Positions 24,390-36,398 of a stretch of 64,000 nt of DNA are shown here, one piece after another; within the stretch, counting starts at the first letter, position 1; each line of letters begins with the position of its first letter. The stretch spans positions 19,522,381 through 19,586,380 of the forward strand of contig OX381713.1 in assembly GCA_947462335.1 (NCBI GenBank), read 5' to 3'. The position numbers and the translations under genes were made by a program. The notes under the pieces were generated by a model. The model did not search any database. It was not told the DNA's origin and saw nothing but the letters and a program-made list of their open reading frames with translations. This DNA is from Harmothoe impar. Lineage: Eukaryota; Annelida; Polychaeta; Phyllodocida; Polynoidae.

Positions 24390-27300
24390 ATTCAAGGCCA
24401 AAGACCAAGATGGTGCCAATGATTTAGAACTGTCTCATGCATAATTCCCAAGTTTAGCTCTTTTCTATTCCTCACACACACACTTAATGAAGTCATTAAT
24501 CATGAATGCAGTAAATATTGTACATCCATCATCGCTTGAATGTAGACAGCTGACAGCACTGTATCTTAAACATTTATGGAAGAGTATAAATTATGGAGAG
24601 GTGGACAAAATGCCATGATTTTGAAAAGCATCACCTCTAAAATCATGCATCAACATAATCAGAAATGTGTTGATGCCATTATCTATAAGATCATACTTCA
24701 TAAACAGTCATCTCATCATGGATTGGAGCCTAGCCAAACATGTCCAAGTCTAATTTATGTGGGGATGTTGAAAATCACAATTTAATTTCAAATCTATATA
24801 TAGATATGTGAATGCAAACCAGTGTATTAGTTGTTAATGATGTATTATCTAACCATTTTATCAAATTAGAATCACCTCTAGCAGTGTCTGCATATGGCAA
24901 CCATGGGTAAGGGACTTATTATTGATGAGGTGCCTAATTACTGATGAGGTGTCTACTCCTCCATCAGTCCCCCCCCCCTGCACTAGGAGCCGGGTCCCCT
25001 GGTATCAGACCCACTCTGTCTCTGTCCACTCTGTCTGTTTGTCCCACACACCAGTGGGCAGACAGGCTCTTACAGGACTGACCACATTAAGTTAAGCAAA
25101 TACCAGAAGGCTAACATCAAAGTTTTAAGTCAGAACTGTCCCACACACCCCATTTATATGAATGAATTCAAAACAATACTTTTATGTTTCTAGATAAACT
25201 ACCAAAGCCACACAACTTTAACAAACCCCCATTATCTAAAAGCTCAAATAAAATTTCTTGTCATGACATGATGCAAGGCATTGCTAATCAACATAGCACT
25301 TTGTCCACACATATACACTTGTACATAAACATCTTATATAAGATTACAAATCGTTATGAAAGACCTCCTCTTCATCTGCGTGCATAATGTTACTTGCAAT
25401 AGAGAGCAGTATATATATAGTCTCACCTTTGCACAGGAATGGCATTTCAAAGAGGTCAAAAATGAGAGAATATAAATAGTTTTTCTTTTGAAAGACAAAT
25501 TTATAAATGGAATAGTGACTGGAACTGGATCATTTTGACAAGCATCATGTGGTTAAAAGGATGAAGGAATAACTCACCTTGGGGTATTAGAAAGGTGGGT
25601 ATTCAGGTATGAAAACTAGTCAATTAAATCAACATCATTAATGGTGTGAGAATATCACGACTAAGCAGCTTATCCAATTATCTGCCAATTAATCAAGATA
25701 TGGAACATAAGAAAGTCTGCTTCACTCAATTTAGCCACATGATGCTGAAGGCGCTATTTTGGGCATGCATCATCATTTAAAGGCAGCAGTCTCAAATCAT
25801 TAGGTTAGATGCCTCTGAAGGAGAAACATAAAACACAGCAATTAGAAATGGCTGATGCTTTGTTCATGATGGATTAACCACATTTTCGATAGATCTCTCT
25901 AATTTCTAATGGTAAAGGACATGTCTGCCACACCACACTATATCAATTCATGGTATATATCTGCTACTGATACCACACTCTGTCCCCATGTGTCTCATTT
26001 ACTTAGTTGTATATATTGATTATCCGAAGGCAGTGTAAATGTGAGAGTGAGAAATGCGCACAGGAGCTTATGACAAGATTGCTTCTCTTCCCTTATAAAT
26101 GCCACAAAGGGTATATCTTACAACTTACAAAACATTAAGCTGATGAGTTTGTTGGTATTTGCTGCTTTAAATCCTTGATTTCCATGCACAGCCTAAACGG
26201 GTTTAAGTGAGGAACTCACAGGAGATGAACTGTGAATAATGGCTCTGTAAATCTACTCCGAGAAGGTCAAGATGCGACCATAAATTGTACATGGTCACAT
26301 CAGCTGTATGAATGACATATAATTATGAAATGTAATATGCAGCTGAAAATATTCTTTATCATGCCTTTTCCTGGAATTTCCAGTGGTTATTTTCATAATC
26401 TTAATTGGTTTGTTAGCAATATCTTATCAATGAAATCATTAGCCTAGATATAATTGCAACTGTTGCTATCATGAAATCTATTAGCAATGAGAAGCACATG
26501 TACATCTAGGATTCCATTAGCAGACATGCAATTAAAATATGCATATAGGGCATACTGTATGTGAATCGGTGAATATATATGGGCAGATGTGGACTCCTAA
26601 TAGATCTGCATTCTGAGAAGGATCCTAGTATGTCACATTTTAAGTCATTGACATACAAGTTTGCATTGCTGACTATTTATCTATATCAAAGATACAAGTC
26701 AGCTTTTTTTCCCATTGTTGAACTCTACGTTCATGGGTCCAGGTAGACTATATGAATTATATTTTTTAATTTATACAGTCTAAGACTGCCCTGTAGATGA
26801 CAACCCATACAGTACGGGAGATTATCAATTGAAAGATACAAGTCAGCCACAATATTGTGATGTACATTCTTCTAGAATTATGCTATAGGCCCGATGTCTT
26901 GCGGCTAGAACTGTATAATGATTACTACCACACTGAATCCGCCAATTCCACTTATCACCACCCGGGGTTTCTAGTTACTAGTTAGGCTGGCGTAGTAGGC
27001 ATATAGCTGATTAATGTGTGAAGTGTAGGTCACTTCTATGTTCTGCAGTGTTAGTGTAGTGAAGTATAATTATTTTGTTACCTGATGGGATAAAAGGTGT
27101 TTGTTGTACTTTATATGACTATTTAATTGTGCTCATTGTACAGTTGTGAATGCCTGCCTCCTTACATCTACATTTACACCTAGCCCACTGCTACATGTGT
27201 ACCTTGTAAGTCTCCAGCATATCCATTTAAGGACATCATAGTACATGAAAGCATTATACCCTTGGTCGCCATGATGCATGAATGCAGCCATTGTGAGTAA

Positions 27301-29103
27301 ACCACCAGTGCTGAAGTAGTAAATGCATCATGCTGACCCTCTAGGGTTCAGACACTCTCGAATGGTCAGCATGATGCACATTGCCGTTGTTGATAAAAGA
27401 TATTGTTGATTACGCATCTCCTGCAATATTCCTCTTTTGTTTAGTCATCTTGTACTCTAACAAATGTAGGCGAGATTCTGCCGATACTTCTCTCATACTG
27501 CACCAAATACGTGAATGCTTCTGTTTCTCTTCTAACATAATTATACCTCTGTGTAAATATATTGGCTTCTGAAAAATGAGTTTTATCAGATGAAGATGTC
27601 AACAGATAAAGCAGTAAAGGTGCAAAAGATCTAATGTTAATGAGGTAAAGTCATCAGTACCAAACAGAGATTTGATTAATTTTTGACAGATATAGGCAGT
27701 TTTAAGAGATTTACTTGAAGGCGGTTTTTGCTGGAAGGACAATAAAAATATGTTTGATGTTTGGAACTGAATGGGAGTCATTTCCTCTCCCCTCAAATAT
27801 CTACACTGTTCGGTAATAAGGATAAAGATATATAAAATTTTAAGCAGCCAATCCCAGCCATAACACAATGTAGTTGAGAATAGTGTCTCTCTGTGGAAGG
27901 TCTAGGATCCAATACCTGAAATGGGGTTGTGCCATTAAAAACAGTAATGTGCTTCACACAGTCAGTGAGCAATGGAGAATGTAGGGATTTAATTTGAATG
28001 AACTGGAGTTTCCTAAGCACAGTGATGATACATGAATCGTCTCCCATTATGCCTAAGTGGACTTCAAAACAACAGAGCTGTGAAAGGAAGGAGTAATGGT
28101 GAATCTGTGTTTTAAAATACCACATGCGATCAATTTAATAAAATTCTGCATCTATTTCAATCAGATAGGTAGAAAGGTAGAATATATAATACTACCTTTA
28201 GAAGCACAGCTATAGGAAACATTGCCTTGTATAATTGGGACCCTCATATAGCTGGCTGTTGGAGAAACATCTGAATGGTTAATGGCCCAAATCTTTCTGC
28301 CCCTCCACAAAGAGTCGGAGTTGATCAAGGACTGCAAATAAAACAAGGATTAAATCAAAGAACCTCTCTTAAGCTCTATCATTGTCAAGTAGAGGCCCTC
28401 AAGTTGGTTTTATTTAAGTGTGGTCTGCCCAGATCTTAAAGGTACCTCCATGGCTTCTCCCCTTACCCATCCTCATATTGAACACTATTATTTAGTGGTC
28501 TGCCACAGCACCCATTCATCACAAACACTGCAGATAATTAAAGCCTGCTCAATACTAACTAATTGAGAGGCATTCGTAAAAAGTGTACCTTATCACTTGA
28601 TAGTCATAACAGATAGATAATGAATAGCTGAGATCAATAACAAGGCCTTCTTTATGACTACAAGTTGAACCATAATTTCCGCACGCAAGTCTGTTATTTT
28701 ACTTGATTTATATCTTCTTTGAAACTATTGCACTGATTGTTCACTCCTCTCTCTTAGTGAAGACGTGCAGATAAGCCAGCAGATAAAACTACATGAATCA
28801 GAATAATGGTCCTTTAGATTAAAAACATCATCATCTGATCCAATTGTGTATATCTAAGATTTTAAATTCCAAAAGTTCGATTGAAAAGCTGAAGGAATAA
28901 TGTTATATTAGTATACAAGAACTAATATAAAAAATAATGGTGTAAGACAATTTTCGGATGTGTTTCCTAGATTTCTCTGATCTTTAAGTGAAATGTGGAT
29001 ATGCAATATGCAGTCATGAAGTATGCCTGGGTGATATAGGAAGGGCCAGAAGTGATGAGATGCTTCGTCACCTGCATGTCCAAGGTACCTAGTTGGTTGA
29101 GCT
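24390..29103. other. Shared non-coding block at the end of unit 1
   Basis: Homologous to 57131-63803, apart from unit-2 insertions. It contains a C run (about 24968-24978) and an inverted match of 24950-25030 to 5385-5475. The sites near 26993, 25950 and 27575 are empty for the unit-2 insertions. No coding region is supported. Confidence 0.55.
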
Positions 29104-29772
29104 TTGAGGGGCCCACACTAAGTGATGAAGCATACACATGACAGTCTAGATAGGAATATTCATGGGCATAGTTATTGTGAATGACAACTGGTATCTATAT
29201 TATACATACTGTCGTCCTCTGGAATCAAGCATTTTGACATGTAGAAGGTGAAAAATGTATTTTTACACTTTCCAGGTTGCTCATGGTATAATGAGAAGCC
29301 TCAGATATAACAATGAGTGGCTTTAACTCTAGTGGATATGCATCATAAAACCCTGACTGCCTTCATTGTGTATGTGCGATAGTGGACAGAGACAGAGACT
29401 GAGTGAGCCTAGCACCAGAGACCCAGCTAATAGTGAGAGAATGATGGAGGAGTGGCTGTGTATAAATAGGCTGCGGGGCCCTTATGCCACAAATTGCCAA
29501 TAACCCTCAAAAATATATAACGTTTTGAAGCATTATAAGTCACTGGTCACTATACCACCAAAAAAGGCTTTGAAGCACAAAATGCCCTTATACCACGAAG
29601 GCCCTTAGGCCACAAACACCATTAGGCCACAAATACCCTTAGCCAATAAAAGCCCTTAGGCCACAAACTCCTCATATATCTTCATCAACTTTTAATATGG
29701 ACAGCCAGATGAGCGTACTATATAACATTTAGAGTAGTTTTGTGTATTATTACACCATATATATATATATAG

Positions 29773-30155
29773 TGTTTGAGGCAAACGGGCAGGCTACATA
29801 GGTTGACTACATAGCGTTTGAAGCGTTTAGGGCAGTTTGCTATAGCACACCATAATATTATAGTGTTTGAGGCATAAGGGCAGGTGGATGTTTTGGGAAG
29901 TTTAGAACATTAGCTGACTACATAGCATTTGTGGCATGAGGGCAAGTTGATATTTTCGAACTTTTTGATGTATTTTCATCACCATATAGTGCTTGAGGCA
30001 TAAGGGCAGGTGGGACATTGTGAGGCAGTTTAGTATGAAAGCTAGATATATGTCATTTGAAGCATAAGGGCAAGTTCACATTCAAGGGCTGTTTGCTGTA
30101 TTGGCAGACTATATATTATAGTATTTGAGGCATAAGGGCATGTTGATATGGCATG
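29773..30155 (+). repeat. Minisatellite, unit-2 copy
   Basis: Counterpart of 5779-6197 with the same alternating 62-base units. It is shorter by about one unit near 29800-29850. Confidence 0.72.
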
Positions 30156-30540
30156 ATATAAAGGATATCAAGAGTAGATTATAATAGAGGGTGACTTGAC
30201 AAGTAATACATAGAGTCACAGAGCAAAGAGCATCAACGCATCAGACTTTACTATTGACTTATACTAATATGAGCTTCTCCTGAAAGTAGTATGGATGTCT
30301 ACTACAAGTGAGAGGGGTACACTCAGGTTGACTTGATATTCAACAACTGCTACCCTATGCCCCAAGATGACTACAGTAACTTTGAATACAACAATATTTC
30401 AGCATGATAATAGTCTCATAGCTGTTCTTCATGACGGTATGAATGTGTTTGTGGAAGCCAGCCACCTGTCTCCCAAAACATATACATAATATGCTGGTGA
30501 CTAGGTGTCTGCTGTTGCTGCATATAGTAGCCAGGTATAC

Positions 30541-30652
30541 TCCCAGTGGGCACAATATCCAGTTCATTATTAAATCGATGTTAAATCAACATTGAATCAA
30601 CATTGACAACCATTTATCAACGTTGATTCAATGCTCTGTGCCCACTGGACTG
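30541..30652. mobile_element. Small MITE with CCAGTGGGCACA ends
   Basis: An insertion of about 110 bases relative to unit 1 (junction near 6581). It has 12-base terminal inverted repeats, CCAGTGGGCACA and TGTGCCCACTGG. The interior is built of AATCAACATTGA-like repeats in both orientations. ACT flanks both sides and may be a 3-base target duplication. No coding capacity. Confidence 0.7.
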
Positions 30653-31437
30653 GGAGATAAGGCAGTCCCAACAGCAGAATCAGTGACAAGACTTATGTGA
30701 GCAAGATACTGTCGGAATAAGGGTCTGGTAAACTCCAATAAGGAAATACTGGGATATACTGGGAGAAATACACCAAAACAATACGAACAATGTATGTAAA
30801 ATTTGCCATTAGATCCCATAAACTCATTGTTTATCATATAAAAATTGAGAAGAGGTGTTGCTGAGATGTATAAAATGAATGTAAGTGCATCAATCAGAAA
30901 GAGAGAAAGAAGGAGAGAGAGATTTTACTCGGCACATTATTAGCATGTTAGAAATCAAACACAGAAGGAATGGCACAATTTTAGGTCATTTGGAATGAAG
31001 CAAAATTAAGCCAAAGAAAGGGTGCTAAGGTATTAGGCAATATATTTGTATTTGGCACTCTACATGCCAATATAGAGACACATTACCGCAAATAATGGGA
31101 AACATATAGAGATAAATGGCTATGGATAGATAGACGCAGGGACAGAATCTGGATTTCCCACAGCTTCATGTCGTGCCATTAGGAACCCTATATACACAAG
31201 TTCTTGTAGCAATAAAGGAGCTTACAAGATGTACAGCCTGTAATGATAGCGCTGAAGTGCATATTTTGGGTAAGGACCAAATTGCCTGGTAGGTGTCTGC
31301 CCCCATAATATTTGCAATCTATCATCATTCCGCATTAGGTAGGTGTTGTTCTCTAAATGCTGTCATACAAATACCACATAATCACTTCTTTGGTCATAAT
31401 TGTGAATGATTGTAAGGCTCTGAATACATCAGCAATA
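30653..31437. other. Shared non-coding block
   Basis: Homologous to 6584-7352. No gene is seen. Counting by eye over 270 bases here gave about 5% difference between units. Confidence 0.55.
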
Positions 31438-32387
31438 GAGTACCGTGGGGTATTACTGGCACCATATAGAGTTTTTCCCCCTGGTGCGATTTCTTTGAGA
31501 TTTTTTGAGAATTTCTCTTTCCCCATGCATTGAGCATGGACTTTGTCACATTTCCCATCAGTTATAGACAAAATAATATATGTTGTCATATGAATATCTT
31601 TGTATTTATAATTCAGGTAGTGTTGGTATTACTGGCATGGCTGGGGGTATTACTGGCACCCCTATGCTTTCCTTACAAAAAGCCATAGTTTTACAAAAAT
31701 ATAAGGGGGCACATAATTATGTGTTATCAATGAAGGAATTAAAGTCAGAGACATCCTGACATGTCACACTTATATGTCATTGATATACACCCAAATACAT
31801 ACCTGGACCTCACACAATTGCAGTCAAATCATTTTGTGCATGTTGTTTTGGATACCCAAAGAATCTAGATTACTAAGGAAACAGCTTTGCTCTTAAACCA
31901 AACATATAAATCTATCATGCAGTGTCAAAGAATGAATCAATTACTGATTATTATCATGTTCATCTTAACTAGAACGTATGACGGCAAGTGAGGTGCCAGT
32001 AATACCCACAACTGTACAAATCTGTTGGTATTACTGGCACCCCCGCCATCTTGGAGGCATTGAGACCAGGTTCAAAAATGATTGTTCTAGCAGACAGAGG
32101 ACATAAATTGGCCATGGAATTCTGCTTAAGGTTTTAGAAAACTCATATAGACGAAGCTGCGAATCTAGATCCAATTCCTCTTACATCTTGGCAAAAGCTA
32201 ACTGCACCAATCTTGACCTTAATGACTCAATGATCATAATTTTAAAGTGAATTACCCCAATCTTTAAGTTTTATTTCCAGATTTCTTGTCTTTTAGGGTA
32301 AAGGGATAGGTCTACAAAATATCTTGAATTATCAGGGTGCCAGGGTGCCAGTAATACCCCGCCTGCCAGTAATACCCCACGGTACTC
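31438..32387. mobile_element. TA-flanked TIR element with GGTATTACTGGCACC repeats
   Basis: A 950-base insertion, empty at 7350-7357 in unit 1. It has perfect 24-base terminal inverted repeats starting GAGTACCGTGGGG. TA is duplicated on both sides (31436-31437, 32388-32389), as in the Tc1/mariner group. Seven copies of a motif close to GGTATTACTGGCACC occur: forward near 31449, 31624, 31646 and 32027, and reversed near 31993, 32346 and 32364. No transposase frame is present. The repeats could be binding sites for a transposase supplied in trans, which is inference. Confidence 0.8.
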
Positions 32388-34178
32388 TAGTGCTTGTAGA
32401 TACTTCAAGCATGGGGAAAAGAGACATCAAAATATATCCAAATCACTGCTAATCATGGGTGGTATCAAAATGGAATCACAGCCAACTTAGGGGTTTGAAC
32501 TCAAAATCAAAACATGGCTGTAAAACTATACCAGCCCACTATGATACTAACACTGAACAAAAGCACTTATTCAATGTACTTTTCTAAAGACAAGAAAATA
32601 TAAAATCAGAGTCAGTTATTTGACTAGTATGTTGATGCCTGCGTTTAGTTCAGGTGGTTTGGCAGCTTCTTATCTCATAGTATATCTTTGATAGTAACAG
32701 TTGGTATGTAGTAGTCAGAATGTGGTACTGCCCGTAGCTGGCTTCCACTGTGGCTTGACCGAATTCAGTTCCTAACACGGGCCTATTTTTTGGTCCACTG
32801 TGACCATGCACTGACCACAGTGGATTTAAAATATTTCCACTTGTAGGGCCGGTTTATCCTATTTTTTACCAAGAAATAGAAACCTAGCCTTGGTATGTAG
32901 AAGAAGATGGTATCCCTCTAGTGAATACCCCTATTTACCTCTTGTAGTGACTGAGCTCAGAAAGGGAAACTCCATAAAGACCAATGCTGTAAATAATAAG
33001 TATCAGAGCGAATCTCAACAATAGTCTATCTCCACTTCCCCCGTTGAAGAGAACTTTTCTATATTTTACAAGTGCCCTGTTTAGCAGTGTTTTCTGATGG
33101 CATCCCTGTCCTTCAGAAACAAATTATTCTGAGTGCACTCTAGTCCTTTATTATTTAGAGATGCCTTACCCGAGTTATCCACTCACGCACCAGCGTAAGG
33201 AGTAATAGATTTGCCATGAGCTACAAAGATGTGTTTATCCAACCTGATTGGCAAGCATTGGTTCAAAGGTGTTGTCATAAGTTAAACTTAATGCTTTGTG
33301 GAATATGTGACTTAAAAAAATATTGGTTTGATTTTCGAAAGTTGCTTTTCCAGATGACTTTATTTGACATGGAAAACAACCAGACTGTGAGCCAAAACAT
33401 TGTTGATTAAATGTTAGAAAAGCATTTGACACAGATATGATTTCAAAAAGAGTATCTATTATTTGATTTCTATCTGAAATAGCTGTCAAAAAAACAATCA
33501 AACTAAAATTTGTATTATGTATCATGGAAGAAAACTCCACTTCATCTGAGCTTGACCGTAGTAGTCGTAGTAGTCGTAGTGGGACATCTCACCACATGTA
33601 TTGTAGACTAGCGTGTTCATATTGACACCCCTTGATGGATAGGGTCAGTGTCCATTGTCTGTGATGGGAAGCCTTGTCCTGAATAAATTCTACTTGTCAT
33701 GTTACTCTGAGGGACCAATTTTGTGACAGTTGGGTACCATTGTGTGTTGGAGGTGATGTATTATACATAATGCACTGTCTGTACTGTTTCTTGATTTATC
33801 TTTTGTATTGTAGTTTATCCAACTGGGAAAATCCAGTAGCACCAATCATCATGCAACTCACGGTGTAAAATTCCAGAACCTACTGCAGGATCCAATGATG
33901 AAATATAGTTATCCAAAACATCAATTCTATTACCCAAGCGGAAGGTGGCCTTCTCATGTGTTGGTACACATATATATGCAATTGTGTCTTCATCTTATAT
34001 CTCCATCTAAAGTGTAATTCCATGGTTCAACTTACTTTACTCGATTTCATCACGTTATTTAATCATGCATATCATTCATTCTTTTGTAAAGTGTATAAAA
34101 CTGCTCAAAACAAGCAGACAATTACCAACAACATTGGTAGAAAATTTGTAGAAAATCGAACTATCAGTGTCAATCCAA
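32388..34178. other. Partly shared non-coding block
   Basis: 32390-32688 and 33361-34178 align with unit 1 (7353-7663 and 8206-9046). The middle, 32689-33360, does not align with 7664-8205 and I recognise nothing in it. Confidence 0.5.
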
Positions 34179-34185
34179 GTTGACC

Positions 34186-34430
34186 AGTGGCGGATCCAGG
34201 ATTGTCTAGAAGAGGGGGCCCAAACCTGGCCAATCTGGAATAACTGTCTGTTTCCCGCGACCGAGTTGCAGCAGCCATACAAAGGGAATTTGGGTGCATG
34301 TCCCCCAAGAAAATGTTGATGGTCTAGATTTGAAATGGTGCTTTCTCACACATTTTAGGACAGGATATTTTCCTCTTTTTTTTGGGGGGGGGGCCAAGGC
34401 CCGTCGGGCCACCCCCCTGTATCCGCCAAT
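34186..34430. mobile_element. hAT-like MITE
   Basis: The ends are AGTGGCGGATCCAGG and, inverted, ATTGGCGGATACAGG. GTTGACC is duplicated at 34179-34185 and 34431-34437. A 7-8 base duplication and these ends suggest the hAT group. The interior is G/C-tract-rich with no transposase. Its right end abuts the broken Gag-like gene. Confidence 0.68.
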
Positions 34431-34440
34431 GTTGACCCTT

Positions 34441-35423
34441 ATCTACATTCCCTGAGAGGCCCAGGGATCTGACATTATGTATGGCCTGTTTGTTGGGCCA
34501 ACTGAATTTATCCCTCTCTATGAGATCAAACACCCTCTGTGAATATGCCATGATTTAGTCGGTCGGACATGATGTCATGTAGATGACTCAGGATGAAAGG
34601 GTTGTTTTCCTGGTCCTCTCTTTTGTCATCCTCTAAGAGGGCTACAATAGCAGTCATGTATTCAAGTTCTGAGAGTTTATGCCTATTATCTAGCCTTTGC
34701 TTGATGGTGGGGGCACCAGGCCTTTCCACATACATATAGGGTTTCATAATGGGATTTCTTATGCGTGGGTCATGTGCATGACTTCCCCTACCATTGGTGA
34801 GAATGGCTGCCATGACCTCCCTTTTGACCTTGTCGTCGATGAAGCCGTCGTAGTTCTGGCTCCATCGTAGATTCCTGGGTGATGGTATCCTCCTGTGTGG
34901 TGTGGGTACCTCCTCCAGTGATATAGATCTCCTGCTCCTGGGATCCCTGTGGGTATTCCTCCTGTGCCGGTCCTCGCATCGGGGTGGTGTGTCCTCCTGC
35001 CGGGGTGGTGTGAGGTCTCCTCTGCTTCTCCCTGGACCTCCTGGGGGTCCGGGGAGGGGTCCTCTCCTCCTGCTCCTCCTCGTCCGAAGATGGTGCCCTG
35101 GGTTTCTTCTTCTTCACGATGGGCTTCCTTGGAGGTTCAATGCTTTTGGATATAATTAGGTCTAGCTTCATGCTTATATCCTTTATATCCCCCTCCAGTG
35201 CTGTGACTCTGGCCTCTGTAGTGTTGGGAGTGGGGTCCACCTCGGGGACCACCTCCTCCTGGTCAGTCTCATCATCAGCCTCATACTCCTTAGCCTTCAG
35301 TTTGCTCACCCTGGCAGACCTTCTAGGGGCCTTCTTCTTTGGTGGCATTGTGGGTTGGTGGATAGATCTAATGGGTATAGTATAGTATAGTATAGTATTC
35401 TGTTTATTTATACTGAATAGCAT
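34441..35423 (-). pseudogene. Broken Gag-like gene of an unassigned retroelement
   Basis: The likely start is MPPKKKAPRRSARVSKLKAK at about 35349. A lysine/arginine-rich N-terminus is followed by an acidic stretch, a short coiled-coil-like segment (about 35150-35215) and a disordered R/E/T/P-rich part. The frame then breaks near 34830 into a segment with DGFIDDKVKREVMAAIL and KPYMYVERPGAPTIKQRL. It breaks again near 34540 into FDLIERDKFSWPNKQAIHNV. Layout and composition suggest a Gag or ORF1 protein. I do not recognise the family, and no polymerase lies next to it. The end is cut at about 34441 beside the MITE. Confidence 0.45.
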
Positions 35424-36141
35424 ACAGAGGCCGCGGGCCCGGACTATGTAGTATCCAGTACACCTAGATGGTAGTCGGTGTAATATGATTATGTTAATAG
35501 TATGTAAAGTTACAAGTAGGGCGCTTGTCTATACCTACCCAATTGAGTTGAGTAGGTATTTACAAGCCAGTGCCACAGTGGTGTATATGAGTGGGGGAGG
35601 GGGGTAGTATTTGGGATAAGGGAGGGTTTATGAGGGGGGGAATTGAGTGATGGGGCGGTAGGAGGGCAATGTAGGAAGACCGGGGTAGAGAATAGAAGTA
35701 AGGGAGGGAGAGTGAGATAGGGGTTGGGTTGGAGCAGTTCTCCAGGTTAGTGGGGGGGGGGGGGGGTTGGGGGGGGGGAGAAACGAGACATGTGGATATA
35801 TGACATATTTCATATTATCTTTTAGAATAGTTGTAAGGAAAAAGGGGGGGGGGTTGTCGTGGATATCCAGCAGCTGTATCCAAGTGCAATTTGTATACAC
35901 ATAAGTGTCATACCAAGTCCAAATTAGCAATTAAATGACAAGTTCAGGGAGGGCAGCTATCTTGGCAAGGTAAAGTCGCTTGTTTGCAGCTTTGAATTTT
36001 GAAAGGTCATCAATTTCCCTCATGGAATTTTCAAGGCCATTCCAAGTGTCCGCCAGTCGGTACCTATAACTCTTCCTATATGCATTATTATTTACTCTGT
36101 CAACAACCGCCAACCTGGTATCATGGTTTCTTGTCCTAATG
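35371..36141 (-). mobile_element. 5'-truncated LINE
   Basis: A 3' fragment of a non-LTR retrotransposon on the minus strand. It keeps only the last about 70 codons of the polymerase ORF (35931-36147), including a YRYRLADTWNGLE segment typical of CR1/Jockey-like C-termini. A C-rich 3' UTR follows on its own strand; the plus strand is very G-rich at 35590-35860. It ends in a TATAG microsatellite (35375-35397) next to a GTATAAATAAAC signal. TAGATCTA flanks both ends (35363-35370, 36142-36149), a likely target duplication. It shares the CAGTATAAATAAAC tail with the large LINE at 40846. Confidence 0.65.
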
Positions 36142-36149
36142 TAGATCTA

Positions 36150-36398
36150 TAGTGGTAGGTCGAGTGGTAGCTCCAGTGAAAACCTGACCTCCTTGGAAGG
36201 CTTGTTGTGGTGGAGTGAGGAAAGTAAGGCATATACAGATGAGTAGTGGATTGTAGTTGGGGCTAACATAATGTGGGTCAGTATAACAGGTGTGGGAGTA
36301 CAGTAGGTAGGGTAGTGTAAATGGGGAGGTATATAGTAGGTAGGATAATGTGATCTGCCCAGAGAGGGCCATGAATGACAAACCATGCGCGCATGGTC
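36150..36398 (-). other. Probable leader of the Gag-like element
   Basis: Continuous with the Gag-like fragment once the nested LINE is removed, so it may be that element's 5' UTR. It holds CCTACCTACTGTA-type repeats on the minus strand. Homology with unit 1 resumes at about 36399. Confidence 0.35.

Larger units (their letters stand above)
362..29103 (+). repeat. Tandem duplication, unit 1
   Basis: This is the first copy of a large direct duplication. Its start (GAGGGGCCCA, position 364 onward) matches 29105 onward, and its end (28990-29103) matches 63670-63803. The order of homologous blocks is the same in both copies. Removing the Ngaro insertion leaves about 24 kb. Segments present only in this unit include 541-5296, 9051-9915, 10415-11024, most of 12450-14075, 15319-15755, most of 17640-18750 and 20819-21428. 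By-eye comparison gave about 13 differences in 270 bases at 7021-7290, and about 26 in 215 near 14850-15065. Confidence 0.92.

Noticed and set aside
34902..35385. Plus-strand frames rich in S, L, G and P
   Set aside because: They are antisense shadows of the lysine/acidic-rich Gag-like gene.
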